The notes below the pieces were generated by a model. That model did no database searches and was not told the origin of the DNA. It worked only from the letters and a program-made list of their open reading frames with translations. The translations under genes and the position numbers were made by a program. From Planctomycetia bacterium (lineage in GTDB: Bacteria > Planctomycetota > Planctomycetia > Pirellulales > JACPPG01), in NCBI GenBank assembly GCA_016191115.1, contig JACPPG010000027.1, positions 1-64,000 of the forward strand: a stretch of 64,000 bases of DNA, in the 5' to 3' direction. Positions 42,144 to 51,013 of this stretch are shown piece after piece (within the stretch, counting starts at the first letter, position 1; each line of letters starts with the position of its first letter).

Positions 42144-42992
42144 ATGGAAACCTGGCCTATCGGCGTGTTTGCCAGCATCGACGCTGGCCTGGGCGTGAAG
42201 CTCGAAGTGGCCCGCGAACTGGGCGTGCCCACCATTCAGCTCCATGCGCCGGCCGCCGCGACGCGGACGCCCGCGAACGCCCGGGCGTTCCTGGCGCGGC
42301 TTGCCGATGCCGGTATCCGCTTGACGGCCGTCTTTGGCGGGTTTGAGGGGGAGAGCTACGCCGACATCCCGACGGTCGTGCGGACCGTGGGCCTGGTGCC
42401 GCGCGAGACGCGTGCCGCCCGCACCCGCGAGATGAAGGAGATTGCCGACTTCGCCCGCCTGCTCGGTTGCGACGTGGTGGCCTTGCACCTGGGGTTCGTG
42501 CCGCACGAGCGGAGCGACCCGCTGTACGGCGAGATTCTCGACGTGACGCGCGATTTGTGCGATCACTGCCGCAAGAACGGTCAGGCCCTGCACTTAGAGA
42601 CAGGCCAGGAGCCGGCCGACTCGCTTCTGCGGTTTATCGGCGACGTCGAGCGCCCGAACCTGTTCATCAACTTCGACCCGGCGAACATGATCCTGTACGG
42701 CTCGGGCGAGCCGATCGCGGCGCTCGAAAAAGTGGGCCGTTTCGTCAAAAGCGTCCACTGCAAGGACGGCACTTGGGCCGCCCGCCCGGGTCAGGAATGG
42801 GGGGCCGAGGTGCCGCTGGGCGCAGGGGACGTGGGCATGGAGAACTACCTGCGGACGCTCCTGAAGATCGGCTATCGCGGCCCGCTTACGATCGAGCGGG
42901 AGATTCCCCAGGAGCCCGAGCGGCAAAAAACGGAGATCGGCCAGGCGGTCCGCCTGCTGGCGGAGTTGAAAGCCCGCATCCTGCCGCAGTAA
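42144..42992 (+). CDS. sugar phosphate isomerase/epimerase-like TIM barrel
   Basis: A 282-residue protein of the AP-endonuclease-2/xylose-isomerase-like TIM-barrel family. Metal site candidates are LHLGFVPHE (about 113), LHLETGQEP (about 152), NLFINFDPANM and VHCKDGTW. IQLHAPAA near residue 30 and a C-terminal LTIEREIPQEP complete it. The substrate is unknown. Start is the ATG at 42144; the frame is open through the MITE but those codons are not conserved. Confidence 0.85.
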   Translation: METWPIGVFASIDAGLGVKLEVARELGVPTIQLHAPAAATRTPANARAFLARLADAGIRLTAVFGGFEGESYADIPTVVRTVGLVPRETRAARTREMKEIADFARLLGCDVVALHLGFVPHERSDPLYGEILDVTRDLCDHCRKNGQALHLETGQEPADSLLRFIGDVERPNLFINFDPANMILYGSGEPIAALEKVGRFVKSVHCKDGTWAARPGQEWGAEVPLGAGDVGMENYLRTLLKIGYRGPLTIEREIPQEPERQKTEIGQAVRLLAELKARILPQ

Positions 42993-43065
42993 TATCTGGT
43001 AGCCCGCGCGAGCGCAATGCCCCCGTATTTATCCCGGCTTCGAATCCGAGAAAGAAGGTCCCGCC

Positions 43066-43368
43066 ATGCCGCAGATGTCCGTTACCGTTCCGCACACGCT
43101 CTCGCAACAAGACGCCGTCGAACGTCTCAAGGGCTTCCTCGGCAAGATCAAGGAGCGTTACCAGAGCCAGGTGAGCAACCTGGAAGAGTCGTGGGCCGGC
43201 GACACGCTCAACTTCGGCTTCACGACCTTCGGCTTCCCGATCAAGGGGGCTGTGAACGTCGAGGCGGCGCAGGTCAAGCTCGACGGCGAGATTCCCTTCG
43301 CCGCCATGATGTTCAAGGGAAAGATCGAGCAGGAAATCCGCGATCAACTCAACAAGCTGCTGGCATAG
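43066..43368 (+). CDS. polyhydroxyalkanoic-acid-system family protein (PHA_gran_rgn)
   Basis: A 100-residue protein with HTLSQQDAVERLKGFLGKIK and FGFPIKGAVNVEAAQVKLDG, which resemble the small PHA-granule-associated family. The family role is poorly known. No PHA synthase gene is in the window, so a granule link is not shown. Start ATG with GAAGG upstream. Confidence 0.8.
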   Translation: MPQMSVTVPHTLSQQDAVERLKGFLGKIKERYQSQVSNLEESWAGDTLNFGFTTFGFPIKGAVNVEAAQVKLDGEIPFAAMMFKGKIEQEIRDQLNKLLA

Positions 43369-43450
43369 CGGATGCGCCGCGTGTCACCGTGCTCCCCATC
43401 GCTTCGCGAAGCCCAGGGGTGGCAACCCCCGGGGAACTCAGGCGGCGCGC

Positions 43451-44614
43451 TCACTTTGGCGCCGGCGAGACGCGCACCACCTTATCCTTCCGCTCAAACG
43501 AGAGTCCCAGCGGCTTGAAGGTGGCAGTCAATAGCTCGTCGAGCGTGGCGCCAGTCACCTCGACAACAATGCGGCGGTTGGGCCCAGCGCCGGCCGCGGC
43601 GAGCGCTTCGCGATCGTAGTCGAACTGCAGGGCCAGTTTCTCCGAAAGCTGATTGAGAAACTCCTCCAAGGCAACGTCCCGCGCGGCAAGCGTGTACACC
43701 TGGGTGCCGGGGCGTCCGCTGCCGCTCGCGGCGGGTTGCCGCGCTGTCAGCCGCTCGTGGTCTTCGACGCGACCACGCACGACGATCCTGCTTCCTTCCT
43801 TGACGATCTCAGCGTCGGGGGCGAGCCGCCGCCAGTGCTCGGTGGTGCCCGTGCGCCCGGCGGGATAACTCCGCTCCAGAATCACGTCCTCGGGGATCGG
43901 CACGAGCGTGATCGTCCTGCCGCCCGTCTCGAAGCGGAACGTGAGGTCGAATTCCAGGGCCACGATACTGAGCCGATCGACCCACGGCATGGCCGGGAGC
44001 GCCCCATCGGTCCACAGGTCGTGGGGCACCTGGTCCAGTCCCTCGATCTTCACGCTCGCCTCAGCCGCCAACTGCTGAAGGATGTCCTTCGGTGTCGCCA
44101 GGCGCGGCCAATCGGTCTGGTGGCTGGCGAGCGCGGCCCGTTTTGCGGCCGCCGGGAGGCGCTGGGCCTCGGCTGCCCGCAGCGCGATGAGCGTGCGAAG
44201 TTGGCTGGCCGCTTCCTTGGGGCCGATGTACAGAAGCGGCCCGACCTGCGCCGCGCCCAGCCCCAGCCGGTTGGCGATCCGCTGGCCGATTTCCGCCAGC
44301 GGCACCGCCGTGAGATCGAGGTTCACGTGTCGGCCCGGGTCAAGCCTTCGATCGAGCAGAATGGCCAGCCGCTGCGACTTCGACAGGCTGCGCAGGCCGT
44401 CGCCCAGCGGCGTGTCGGTCCAGTCGACGGAGACCGGCCCCTGTTTTTCGATCTGCGCGGCTGTGAGCCAGGGACCCTCTAAAGGAGGGTCCGCGCCGAG
44501 CGAAGGTCTGACCGAGGCAGCGGCCAGCGCCAGGGGCAGCGACACAAGAACAAGAAGCGCACGCTCGGAATTGATTCCAAATGTTCGCGTGTAAATCCGC
44601 TGTTTTGACGCCAT
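43451..44614 (-). CDS. secreted protein with STN/secretin-N-like domain
   Basis: A 387-residue protein with a signal peptide (residues 18-38). VDWTDTPLGDGLRSLSKSQR and ILLDRRLDPGRHVNLDLTAV form an STN-like fold, the short domain found at the N-terminus of secretins and TonB receptors. A second such pattern, VALEEFLNQLSEKLALQFDY, lies near residue 320. There is no secretin pore domain, so this is not a secretin. Confidence 0.7.
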   Translation of the reverse strand: MASKQRIYTRTFGINSERALLVLVSLPLALAAASVRPSLGADPPLEGPWLTAAQIEKQGPVSVDWTDTPLGDGLRSLSKSQRLAILLDRRLDPGRHVNLDLTAVPLAEIGQRIANRLGLGAAQVGPLLYIGPKEAASQLRTLIALRAAEAQRLPAAAKRAALASHQTDWPRLATPKDILQQLAAEASVKIEGLDQVPHDLWTDGALPAMPWVDRLSIVALEFDLTFRFETGGRTITLVPIPEDVILERSYPAGRTGTTEHWRRLAPDAEIVKEGSRIVVRGRVEDHERLTARQPAASGSGRPGTQVYTLAARDVALEEFLNQLSEKLALQFDYDREALAAAGAGPNRRIVVEVTGATLDELLTATFKPLGLSFERKDKVVRVSPAPK

Positions 44615-44866
44615 GCGTGGTGCCTGGGGTCGAGATTCTGCATCACCGGTCTGTCATGTGGGACGCGGCGCGTGCCGGTCCGCACACCTGGCTCCTCTCT
44701 CGATTCTCCATCGAGCCGAGTGGCGGCGGAAGAGATTTTTTTTGCCTTAACCATCTTTTCACTATGGCTTCCCGGAGTCTGTGGCTACACTCGATCTCCA
44801 GCAGAGCGGCACGTTCGTGCCTTCGCTCGGTGGAACCACCCTGAGACGCATCGCGGAGTTGCTGGC

Positions 44867-45529
44867 ATGGGTTCTCCACACCGTGGGGCATTGTTGCTCG
44901 TCTACTACACCGAGTACCTGGACACCCAGGATTCGGCCCGCTTCGCGCGGCGCGTGGCGCGGCGCTATACGCCCGGCACACTCGAGCGGCTGCTAGCGAG
45001 CGGCCCCCGCATGGTGCGCCGCGGCGCGGCGCTGGCTCTGGGGACGGTGGGGGGGTACGAGTCGAACGCCCCCTTGGGCCGCGCGCTGTCGGATCACGAT
45101 CGAGGCGTGCGGACCTTGGCTGAAGACAGCATCCGCTCCGTGTGGTGCAAGGCCGGCAACGCGTCCCAGCGGCAGCGGCTGACCACCATTGTCCGCTTGA
45201 ACGCGACCAAGCGCTTCCGCTCCGCGGTCACGCGGGCCACCGAGCTGGTGCGCGAGGCACCTTGGTTCGCCGAAGCGTGGAATCAGCGCGCCGCGGCCTA
45301 CTACGGCCTGCACCGATTTGCTGAATCGATCGGCGACTGCCGTGAGGCGCTGGAAATCAACCCGTACCACTTCGGCGCCGCGGCCGGGATGGGACACTGC
45401 TACTTGCGGCTGGGGAATCAGGCGTCGGCCTTGGAGTGCTTCCGCCGCGCCCTGCGACTCAATCCCGGTCTGGAGGGCGTCCGCGCAAGCATCCAGCAGC
45501 TCGAACGATCGCTCCGCGGCCAGCAGTAG
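44867..45529 (+). CDS. HEAT-like and TPR-repeat protein
   Basis: A 220-residue protein. Residues about 45-110 are HEAT-like (RRGAALALGTVGGYESNAPL, then GVRTLAEDSIRSVW). Residues about 120-205 hold two to three TPRs (WFAEAWNQRAAAYYGLHRF, then YHFGAAAGMGHCYLRLGNQ). These are protein-binding scaffolds. The start MGSPHRGALLL is uncertain: a neighbouring frame from 44781 also reads like protein (MATLDLQQSGTFVPSLGG), so a frameshift may hide the true N-terminus. MITE copy 6 lies just downstream. Confidence 0.72.
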   Translation: MGSPHRGALLLVYYTEYLDTQDSARFARRVARRYTPGTLERLLASGPRMVRRGAALALGTVGGYESNAPLGRALSDHDRGVRTLAEDSIRSVWCKAGNASQRQRLTTIVRLNATKRFRSAVTRATELVREAPWFAEAWNQRAAAYYGLHRFAESIGDCREALEINPYHFGAAAGMGHCYLRLGNQASALECFRRALRLNPGLEGVRASIQQLERSLRGQQ

Positions 45530-45582
45530 TCGGGCCGCGTTCGGTCGCGGCGCCCGGGCGAGATGCCGACCCGGCTCCGCGG

Positions 45583-45739
45583 CAGGGCCATTCTGTTTTT
45601 CAAAATGGCGAGGCGGGAAAATGGGACTGGCTCCGAGCATAAACAGCGCAAGTTCTTTCAGACCAACGTTGCGTCTCGGTGCCTGTCCCACTTTCCCGCC
45701 GGGGCGCCGCCGGCAAGCTTGAATCTGTGAACGGCCCTG
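45583..45739 (-). mobile_element. MITE-like element, copy 6, with perfect 10-bp target duplication
   Basis: A 157-base reverse-orientation copy, flanked by GGCTCCGCGG on the left (45573-45582) and GGCTCCGCGG on the right (45740-45749). It lies downstream of the HEAT/TPR gene and before the H-type hairpin upstream of glpD. The MITE ends are CAGGGCCATTC and GAACGGCCCTG. Confidence 0.93.
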
Positions 45740-45754
45740 GGCTCCGCGGCCCAA

Positions 45755-45895
45755 GTGTCGAATATCGAATCTCGAATGTCTATAAAAGGCACGAATGACC
45801 GAATGACGAATGCCCGAAGGGATGCCTTCACTTCGTCATTCGATTTTCGGATTTCGGATTCCTTTAGACATTCGAGCTTCGACATTCAACATTCT
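45755..45895. repeat. TCGAATGTC hairpin (AT-rich palindrome)
   Basis: The left part (TGTCGAATATCGAATCTCGA, AATGACCGAATGACGAATGC) pairs imperfectly with the right part (CTTCGTCATTCGATTTTCGG, ATTCGAGCTTCGACATTC). A half-copy (GTCGAAGCTCGAATGTCTAA) lies at 52979-53001. It is directly upstream of glpD. Confidence 0.78.
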
Positions 45896-45930
45896 TCCGT
45901 GCTGTGCCCAGGCGGCTATACTCATCGGGC

Positions 45931-47640
45931 ATGTCATCCGCGGACCGACCGGTCTTGATCCTGGGCGCCGGCATTAACGGCGCCGCCCTTGCGCGCGAGC
46001 TGGTCCTCAATGGCGTCGCAGTCGTGCTGGTCGACGCGGCCGACGTGGCGTTCGGCGCCACGGCTTACTCGTCGCGCTTGATCCACGGCGGCTTGCGCTA
46101 CCTGGAATACGGCGAGTTCGATCTGGTGCGCGAGTCGCTTGCCGAGCGGACGCGGCTCCTGAGGCTGGCGCCCCAATTCGTCAAGCCGTTGCGGCTGTTC
46201 ATCCCGATCGAGAATCGCTTCGGGGGGCTGTGGCGGAGCGCGTCGCGATTCCTCTTTAAAGGGGGAAAAGGCGCCCGTCCCGCGCGCCGGCGCGCTCGCG
46301 GCAAACCGGTCTCGCCGCGCGGGCTGTGGCTCGTGCAGTTCGGCCTGCGGTTGTACGACATCTACGCCCGCGATCCGGAATTGCCCCGCCACGCGACGCA
46401 TGACGGTGCCCGCGATCGGGCCATCCCTGTTGACGCGAAGTATCGTTGGCTGTGCTCGTACTTCGACGCGCAGATTCGCTTTCCGGAGCGTTTCGTCATA
46501 GCCATGCTCGAGGACGCAAAACAAGCGGCGGCCACGACCGGTGGCTCCCTGGAAGTCCTCACCCATTGCCGCGCGACGCTCGATGGGCGCGTAGCCACGC
46601 TCCGCGGGCGCGATGGGGCCGCACTCATGCGGACGTTCGAGCCGGCTGCCGTCGTCAACGCGACCGGCGCTTGGGTTGATCTGACGCTTGAAAGCCTGAA
46701 GGTTCCTTCGCAACGTTTGATGGGCGGCACCAAGGGCAGTCACATCATCAGCTATTGCGACCGGCTGCGCAACGCCCTGGCGGGAAGTGGGCTGTATGCC
46801 GAGGCGGCCGACGGACGCCCGGTGTTCGTGCTTCCCTTCGGCGACGCATGCTTGATCGGCACCACCGACGAGCGCTACGAGGGGGACCCGGCCGACGCCA
46901 GGGCTTCGTCCGAAGAAATCGAGTACCTGCTGGCGACGGTGAACGAGCTATTGCCGCACGTGCGTCTGACCGAGGCGGATATCGAGCTGCACTACAGCGG
47001 AGTCCGGCCGCTCCCCTACGTCGCCGACGCCACGCCGGCGAGCGTCACGCGCCGGCACGCCCTGGCTGAGAATCGCGACGCGCCGTTGCCCTTTATCTCG
47101 ATCATCGGCGGCAAGCTGACGACTTGCCGGGCGCTGGCGGAGGAAACGGCCGGCAAGGTGCTCGCGCGTGTCGGCCGCACCGTCGTCGCGACAAGCGAGG
47201 AACGCCCGATCCCCGGGGCCGAGGGCTATCCGCGCGATCCGGCGGCGCCCCAGCGGCGCTGGGAAGATCTCTCCCGCCGCCTTGGCTTTTCGATCGCGCA
47301 GGTTCGCGCGGCGTGGGAGCTCTATGGGACGCGGGTCGAGGCGGTGCTGGCCGAGGATCGCGACGATCGCGCCAGCCTGGCCGCCACTGACCTGCCCGTG
47401 GCGCTTGTCCGCTACGCGATCCGCCACGAATGGGTCGGCGGCCTGGACGATCTCGTTGAGCGGCGGCTGATGTTGCTGTACCATCATCGCCTGTGCGAAA
47501 CGACGCTCGTGCACGCGGCCGATTTGTTGGCCGCGGCCGGCGCGATCGACGCCGGTGAGGTCGACACCCAAGTTGCCGCCTGCGTCGAGCGGTTGCACAC
47601 GCATTTCGGCAAGCAGGTCATGGCCCGTTCGCCGGGCTGA
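45931..47640 (+). CDS. glpD: glycerol-3-phosphate dehydrogenase, FAD-dependent
   Basis: A 569-residue flavoenzyme that oxidises glycerol-3-phosphate to dihydroxyacetone phosphate at the inner membrane. The FAD motif is VLILGAGINGAALAREL, followed by SSRLIHGGLRYLEYGEF. GTTDERYEGDP and HYSGVRPLPY in the central part are typical of GlpD. The C-terminal helical domain is complete. First gene of glpD-glpF-glpK. Start is ATG at 45931. Confidence 0.95.
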   Translation: MSSADRPVLILGAGINGAALARELVLNGVAVVLVDAADVAFGATAYSSRLIHGGLRYLEYGEFDLVRESLAERTRLLRLAPQFVKPLRLFIPIENRFGGLWRSASRFLFKGGKGARPARRRARGKPVSPRGLWLVQFGLRLYDIYARDPELPRHATHDGARDRAIPVDAKYRWLCSYFDAQIRFPERFVIAMLEDAKQAAATTGGSLEVLTHCRATLDGRVATLRGRDGAALMRTFEPAAVVNATGAWVDLTLESLKVPSQRLMGGTKGSHIISYCDRLRNALAGSGLYAEAADGRPVFVLPFGDACLIGTTDERYEGDPADARASSEEIEYLLATVNELLPHVRLTEADIELHYSGVRPLPYVADATPASVTRRHALAENRDAPLPFISIIGGKLTTCRALAEETAGKVLARVGRTVVATSEERPIPGAEGYPRDPAAPQRRWEDLSRRLGFSIAQVRAAWELYGTRVEAVLAEDRDDRASLAATDLPVALVRYAIRHEWVGGLDDLVERRLMLLYHHRLCETTLVHAADLLAAAGAIDAGEVDTQVAACVERLHTHFGKQVMARSPG

Positions 47641-47660
47641 AGTTGGTTTGGGAGGGGGAC

Positions 47661-48422
47661 ATGCTGCGTGGGACCGCTCGTGAATGCGCGGCCGAATTCC
47701 TGGGCACCTTCGTGCTCGTTGCGTTCGGCGTGGCCGTTGTGGCGCAGGTGGTCCTCAGCAAGCAATCGGCGGGCGAGTACCTGTCGATCAATCTCGGCTG
47801 GGGCCTGGCGGTGACGATGGGCGTGTTCGTGGCCGGCGGGATTTCCGGCGCCCACCTCAATCCGGCCGTTACGCTCGCGGCCGCCGTCTGCCGCGACTTC
47901 CCCTGGCGGAAAGTGCTGCCCTACTGGGCCGCGCAAATGGCCGGCGCCTTCGTGGCCTCGGCCGTGGTATTTGCCGTCTATCACGAGGCGCTAGTGCATT
48001 TCGCCGGCGACGCCCGCGACCAGGCCACGGCCGGCATCTGGGCCACCTACCCGCAGGACTATCTTTCCACCGTACCGGGAGGGCTGATCGACCAGGTTGT
48101 GGGCACCGCCCTTTTGGTAGGCTGCATCTTTGCCATTTCCGACAAGCGGAACTTAAGCCCTTCGGCACCGCTGGGCGCGATCGCGGTCGGGCTGTTGGTG
48201 CTGTTGATCGGCATGACGTTCGGCTTGAACAGTGGCTATGCGATCAATCCGGCGCGGGACTTCGGGCCGCGGCTGTTCACGTTCGTGGCCGGTTGGGGCG
48301 TTGACGTGTTCCGTTGGGGAAACCACTGGTGGTGGGTGCCCATCGTCGGGCCGCTTGCGGGCGGCATCATCGGCGGCTGGACGTACGACGCCCTGATTGG
48401 AAGGCATCACCCGCCCGAATGA
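47661..48422 (+). CDS. glpF: glycerol facilitator (aquaporin family)
   Basis: A 253-residue inner-membrane channel with six helices and two NPA half-helices (AHLNPAVTL and [12 protein letters not shown]). The Asp after the second NPA (NPARD) is the glycerol-facilitator signature. GGGAGGGGG lies just before the ATG. It starts 20 bases after glpD, so they share a transcript. Confidence 0.95.
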   Translation: MLRGTARECAAEFLGTFVLVAFGVAVVAQVVLSKQSAGEYLSINLGWGLAVTMGVFVAGGISGAHLNPAVTLAAAVCRDFPWRKVLPYWAAQMAGAFVASAVVFAVYHEALVHFAGDARDQATAGIWATYPQDYLSTVPGGLIDQVVGTALLVGCIFAISDKRNLSPSAPLGAIAVGLLVLLIGMTFGLNSGYAINPARDFGPRLFTFVAGWGVDVFRWGNHWWWVPIVGPLAGGIIGGWTYDALIGRHHPPE

Positions 48423-48428
48423 AAAAGG

Positions 48429-48502
48429 CGGGAGGGCGAGGCTCCCGCCGAGCCGTGAGGTTGTGTCGCGCGTTCCGGCTCGGCGGGAGCCTCGCCCTCC
48501 CG
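48429..48502. repeat. perfect 26-base inverted repeat between glpF and glpK
   Basis: Arms 48429-48454 and 48477-48502 are exact complements (GGGAGGGCGAGGCTCCCGCC inside) with a 22-base loop. Half-copies of the arm occur at about 17034-17056 and 38143-38162. In the glp transcript it would fold into a very stable hairpin, which could protect the upstream messages or lower glpK expression. Confidence 0.85.
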
Positions 48503-48535
48503 AAACGGGCCGTCCTTTCGCATCGAGATCGACAC

Positions 48536-50029
48536 ATGACCAAATACATTCTCGCGCTCGACCAGGGAACGACCTCCAGCCGGGCGATCGTCTTTGGCCA
48601 CGAAGGGCAGGTCGTCGCGTCGGCCCAGCAGGAATTCGAGCAGATTCTCCCTTTCCCGGGCCACGTCGAGCACGACCCACAGGCGATCTGGACGTCGCAG
48701 CTTGCCGTGGCGCGCGATGCGCTCGCCGCCGCGCGGCTGGCGGCGGCCGACATCGCGGCGGTGGGCATTACGAATCAGCGCGAGACGACCATCCTCTGGG
48801 AGCGCGACAGCGGCCGGCCCGTCGCCAATGCGATCGTCTGGCAAAGCCGTATTTCGGCCGATATCTGCGACCGACTCAAGGCCCAGGGGCTCGAAGAGGT
48901 ATTCCGCCGCAAGACGGGGCTGGTGGTCGACGCTTACTTTTCGGGGACCAAGATCAAGCATCTGCTCGACACCATCGACGGGTTGCGGGCCCGCGCAGCA
49001 GCGGGTGAAATCCTGTTTGGCACCGTGGATTCGTTTCTCATCTGGCGACTGACCGGCGGCCGCGTACACGTCACCGACTACAGCAACGCCAGCCGCACGC
49101 TGCTGTTCAACATCCACACGCGGGAGTGGGACGATGAACTGTTGCGAATCCTCGAAGTGCCGCGGGCGATGCTGCCGGAGGTGCTTCCTTCGAGCCACTA
49201 CTACGGCGAGACGAGTGCGGAGTTCTTCGGCGCGCCAATTGCAATCGCTGGCGACGCGGGGGACCAGCAGGCGGCCACGTTCGGCCAAGCCTGCTTTCAG
49301 CCCGGCGCCGCCAAGAACACCTACGGCACCGGCTGCTTCATGCTCTTGAACACGGGGGAGAAGGCGGTCGCGTCCCGCCATAACTTGTTGACCACGATCG
49401 GCTGGGGCCTCGAGGGCAAGGTGACGTACTGCCTCGAAGGCTCGGTGTTCATCGCCGGGGCGGTCGTGCAATGGCTGCGCGATGGCCTGGGCATCATCCG
49501 CGCCTCGGCCGACGTCGAAGCCTTGGCCGCCAGCGTGCCCGACTCGGGCGGCGTCTACGTCGTGCCCGCCTTCGTCGGGCTGGGCGCCCCGTATTGGGAC
49601 CAGTACGCCCGCGGGGCCATTCTTGGGCTGACGCGTGGCACCAAGGCGGCGCACATCGCGCGGGCGGCGGTCGAGTCGATGGCCTTCCAGACGCGCGACG
49701 TGCTAGAGGCGATGGAGAGCGACGCGGGGATCAAGCTGGCGGAACTAAAGGTCGACGGCGGGGCAAGCGTCAACGACGCGCTCATGCAGTTTCAGGCGGA
49801 CACGCTGGGCGTGAAGGTGCGTCGCCCGGTCGTTCCCGAGACCACGGCCCTGGGCGCGGCCTACCTGGCGGGCCTGGCGGTCGGCTACTGGCAGGATACG
49901 GCCGACGTGGCGCGCAATTGGGCGCTGGCGCGCGAGTTCGTCCCGCAGAGCACGGCCGCCGATCGCGACCGGCACTACGCCGGCTGGAAAAAAGCGGTCG
50001 AGCGAGCCCGCGATTGGGAGCAGCACTAG
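48536..50029 (+). CDS. glpK: glycerol kinase
   Basis: A 497-residue ATP-dependent kinase that makes glycerol-3-phosphate. [20 protein letters not shown] at the start, [14 protein letters not shown], and [15 protein letters not shown] are family hallmarks. [18 protein letters not shown] and [18 protein letters not shown] complete the C-terminal half. Start ATG at 48536, 114 bases after glpF across the hairpin. Together with GlpF and GlpD it completes glycerol use. Confidence 0.96.
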   Translation: MTKYILALDQGTTSSRAIVFGHEGQVVASAQQEFEQILPFPGHVEHDPQAIWTSQLAVARDALAAARLAAADIAAVGITNQRETTILWERDSGRPVANAIVWQSRISADICDRLKAQGLEEVFRRKTGLVVDAYFSGTKIKHLLDTIDGLRARAAAGEILFGTVDSFLIWRLTGGRVHVTDYSNASRTLLFNIHTREWDDELLRILEVPRAMLPEVLPSSHYYGETSAEFFGAPIAIAGDAGDQQAATFGQACFQPGAAKNTYGTGCFMLLNTGEKAVASRHNLLTTIGWGLEGKVTYCLEGSVFIAGAVVQWLRDGLGIIRASADVEALAASVPDSGGVYVVPAFVGLGAPYWDQYARGAILGLTRGTKAAHIARAAVESMAFQTRDVLEAMESDAGIKLAELKVDGGASVNDALMQFQADTLGVKVRRPVVPETTALGAAYLAGLAVGYWQDTADVARNWALAREFVPQSTAADRDRHYAGWKKAVERARDWEQH

Positions 50030-50074
50030 CGTTGCGTGCAGGGCAAATGCGTGGGGTAGCACGGCTATGAATCT

Positions 50075-50149
50075 GGGTGCCATGGCCACGGAGGTACTCC
50101 GGCGTGGCCATGTGTGAATCCGCATGCCCACGGCGAGCGTGGGCACCCT
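50075..50149. repeat. GGGTGCCATGGCC hairpin family, copy 1
   Basis: GGTGCCATGGCCACGGAGGT at the left and GCATGCCCACGGCGAGCGTG, then GGCACCC at the right form a two-stem structure. A second copy is at 56531-56614. It fills the gap after glpK. Confidence 0.78.
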
Positions 50150-50184
50150 ACGCAACATCTCAAAGCAGCGTCAGAGCTACCCTG

Positions 50185-50958
50185 TTACCCTTCGCCGATG
50201 CAGCCGTGGCCGACGGTCGTCGCACTGCCGGTCACGATCTCCATGATCCAGCGATTCATGTCGGCCAGCATGCGGCAGGCCAGCTCTTGGCCGCACGGGT
50301 ACTGCCGCAGCGTGACGTTCATGCCGGCCGAGTGGAACAGCTTGAGGTTGTCGCACACGACCGTCGACGGGTAACGCTGGCTCTGGCGGCCGCACGCCAG
50401 AAAGATGGGCACCTGGCGAGCCTCGACGAGTCGCGCCAGCGGCGTCCCGCCGACGGGAAACTCGCCGCCGAACGAGATGACTCCGGAGAATCGCGTGGGG
50501 TGATTCATCGCCAGCCGGAAGGCCATCGTCCCGCCGCAATCGAACCCTGCCAGAAACACCCGTCGCGGCGAGACATTGAACCGCCCTCGAACGGTCTCGA
50601 GCGCCGCGAACAGGCGTCGCTCGGCCTGTGGGACTTCCGCCTGCACCCATGTGTAGCCCGGCGCGCCCGGCTTGCCGCCGTAAGCGGCGGTGCCGCGCGG
50701 CGCCACGGCGACGTAGTTTCGCAGGCTCACCTGCGGCATGATCCGTTTGAGCTGCCCTTCATCGTCCGCCGGTCCGTGCAGCCAGACGACGAGCGGATAG
50801 GCGTAGTTCGGCTCGTAGTGCAACGGCGTAAACAGTGCGAGCGGGTGCCCCGACGATGTCCGAGAGAACGTGCCGGCGGTAATCTGCGCGATACCGTGCG
50901 GCGCCACCAAGGGCGCCGCTTCGGGCGATGGCGGGGGAACGCCTAGGCGGTTCATCAT
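50185..50958 (-). CDS. alpha/beta-hydrolase-fold protein without the catalytic triad
   Basis: A 257-residue protein. FTPLHYEPNYAYPLVVWLHG is the first part of a phospholipase/carboxylesterase-like fold. At the nucleophile elbow, where GFSQGG is usual, this reads AGFDCGGTMAF, so the Ser is replaced by Asp. The acid position reads ACGRQSQRYPSTVV instead of GxxDxxVP, and the usual C-terminal GGH reads PCGQELA. All three catalytic positions are altered. An Asp nucleophile as in haloalkane dehalogenases is possible but the His is missing too. It is probably a pseudo-enzyme or binding protein. Confidence 0.8.
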   Translation of the reverse strand: MMNRLGVPPPSPEAAPLVAPHGIAQITAGTFSRTSSGHPLALFTPLHYEPNYAYPLVVWLHGPADDEGQLKRIMPQVSLRNYVAVAPRGTAAYGGKPGAPGYTWVQAEVPQAERRLFAALETVRGRFNVSPRRVFLAGFDCGGTMAFRLAMNHPTRFSGVISFGGEFPVGGTPLARLVEARQVPIFLACGRQSQRYPSTVVCDNLKLFHSAGMNVTLRQYPCGQELACRMLADMNRWIMEIVTGSATTVGHGCIGEG

Positions 50959-51013
50959 GGAACAGGTTTCTCGCGAAGGGTTCAGGAGGAATGGCAGCCA
51001 CGCCCCAAAAGCT

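Noticed and set aside
48407..49654. Long minus-strand open frame opposite glpK
   Set aside because: It is a shadow of the GC-rich coding frame of glpK, with no protein-like composition.
50185..50958. Active haloalkane-dehalogenase-type enzyme because of the GxDxG elbow
   Set aside because: The catalytic His position is also lost, so dehalogenase chemistry is not supported.
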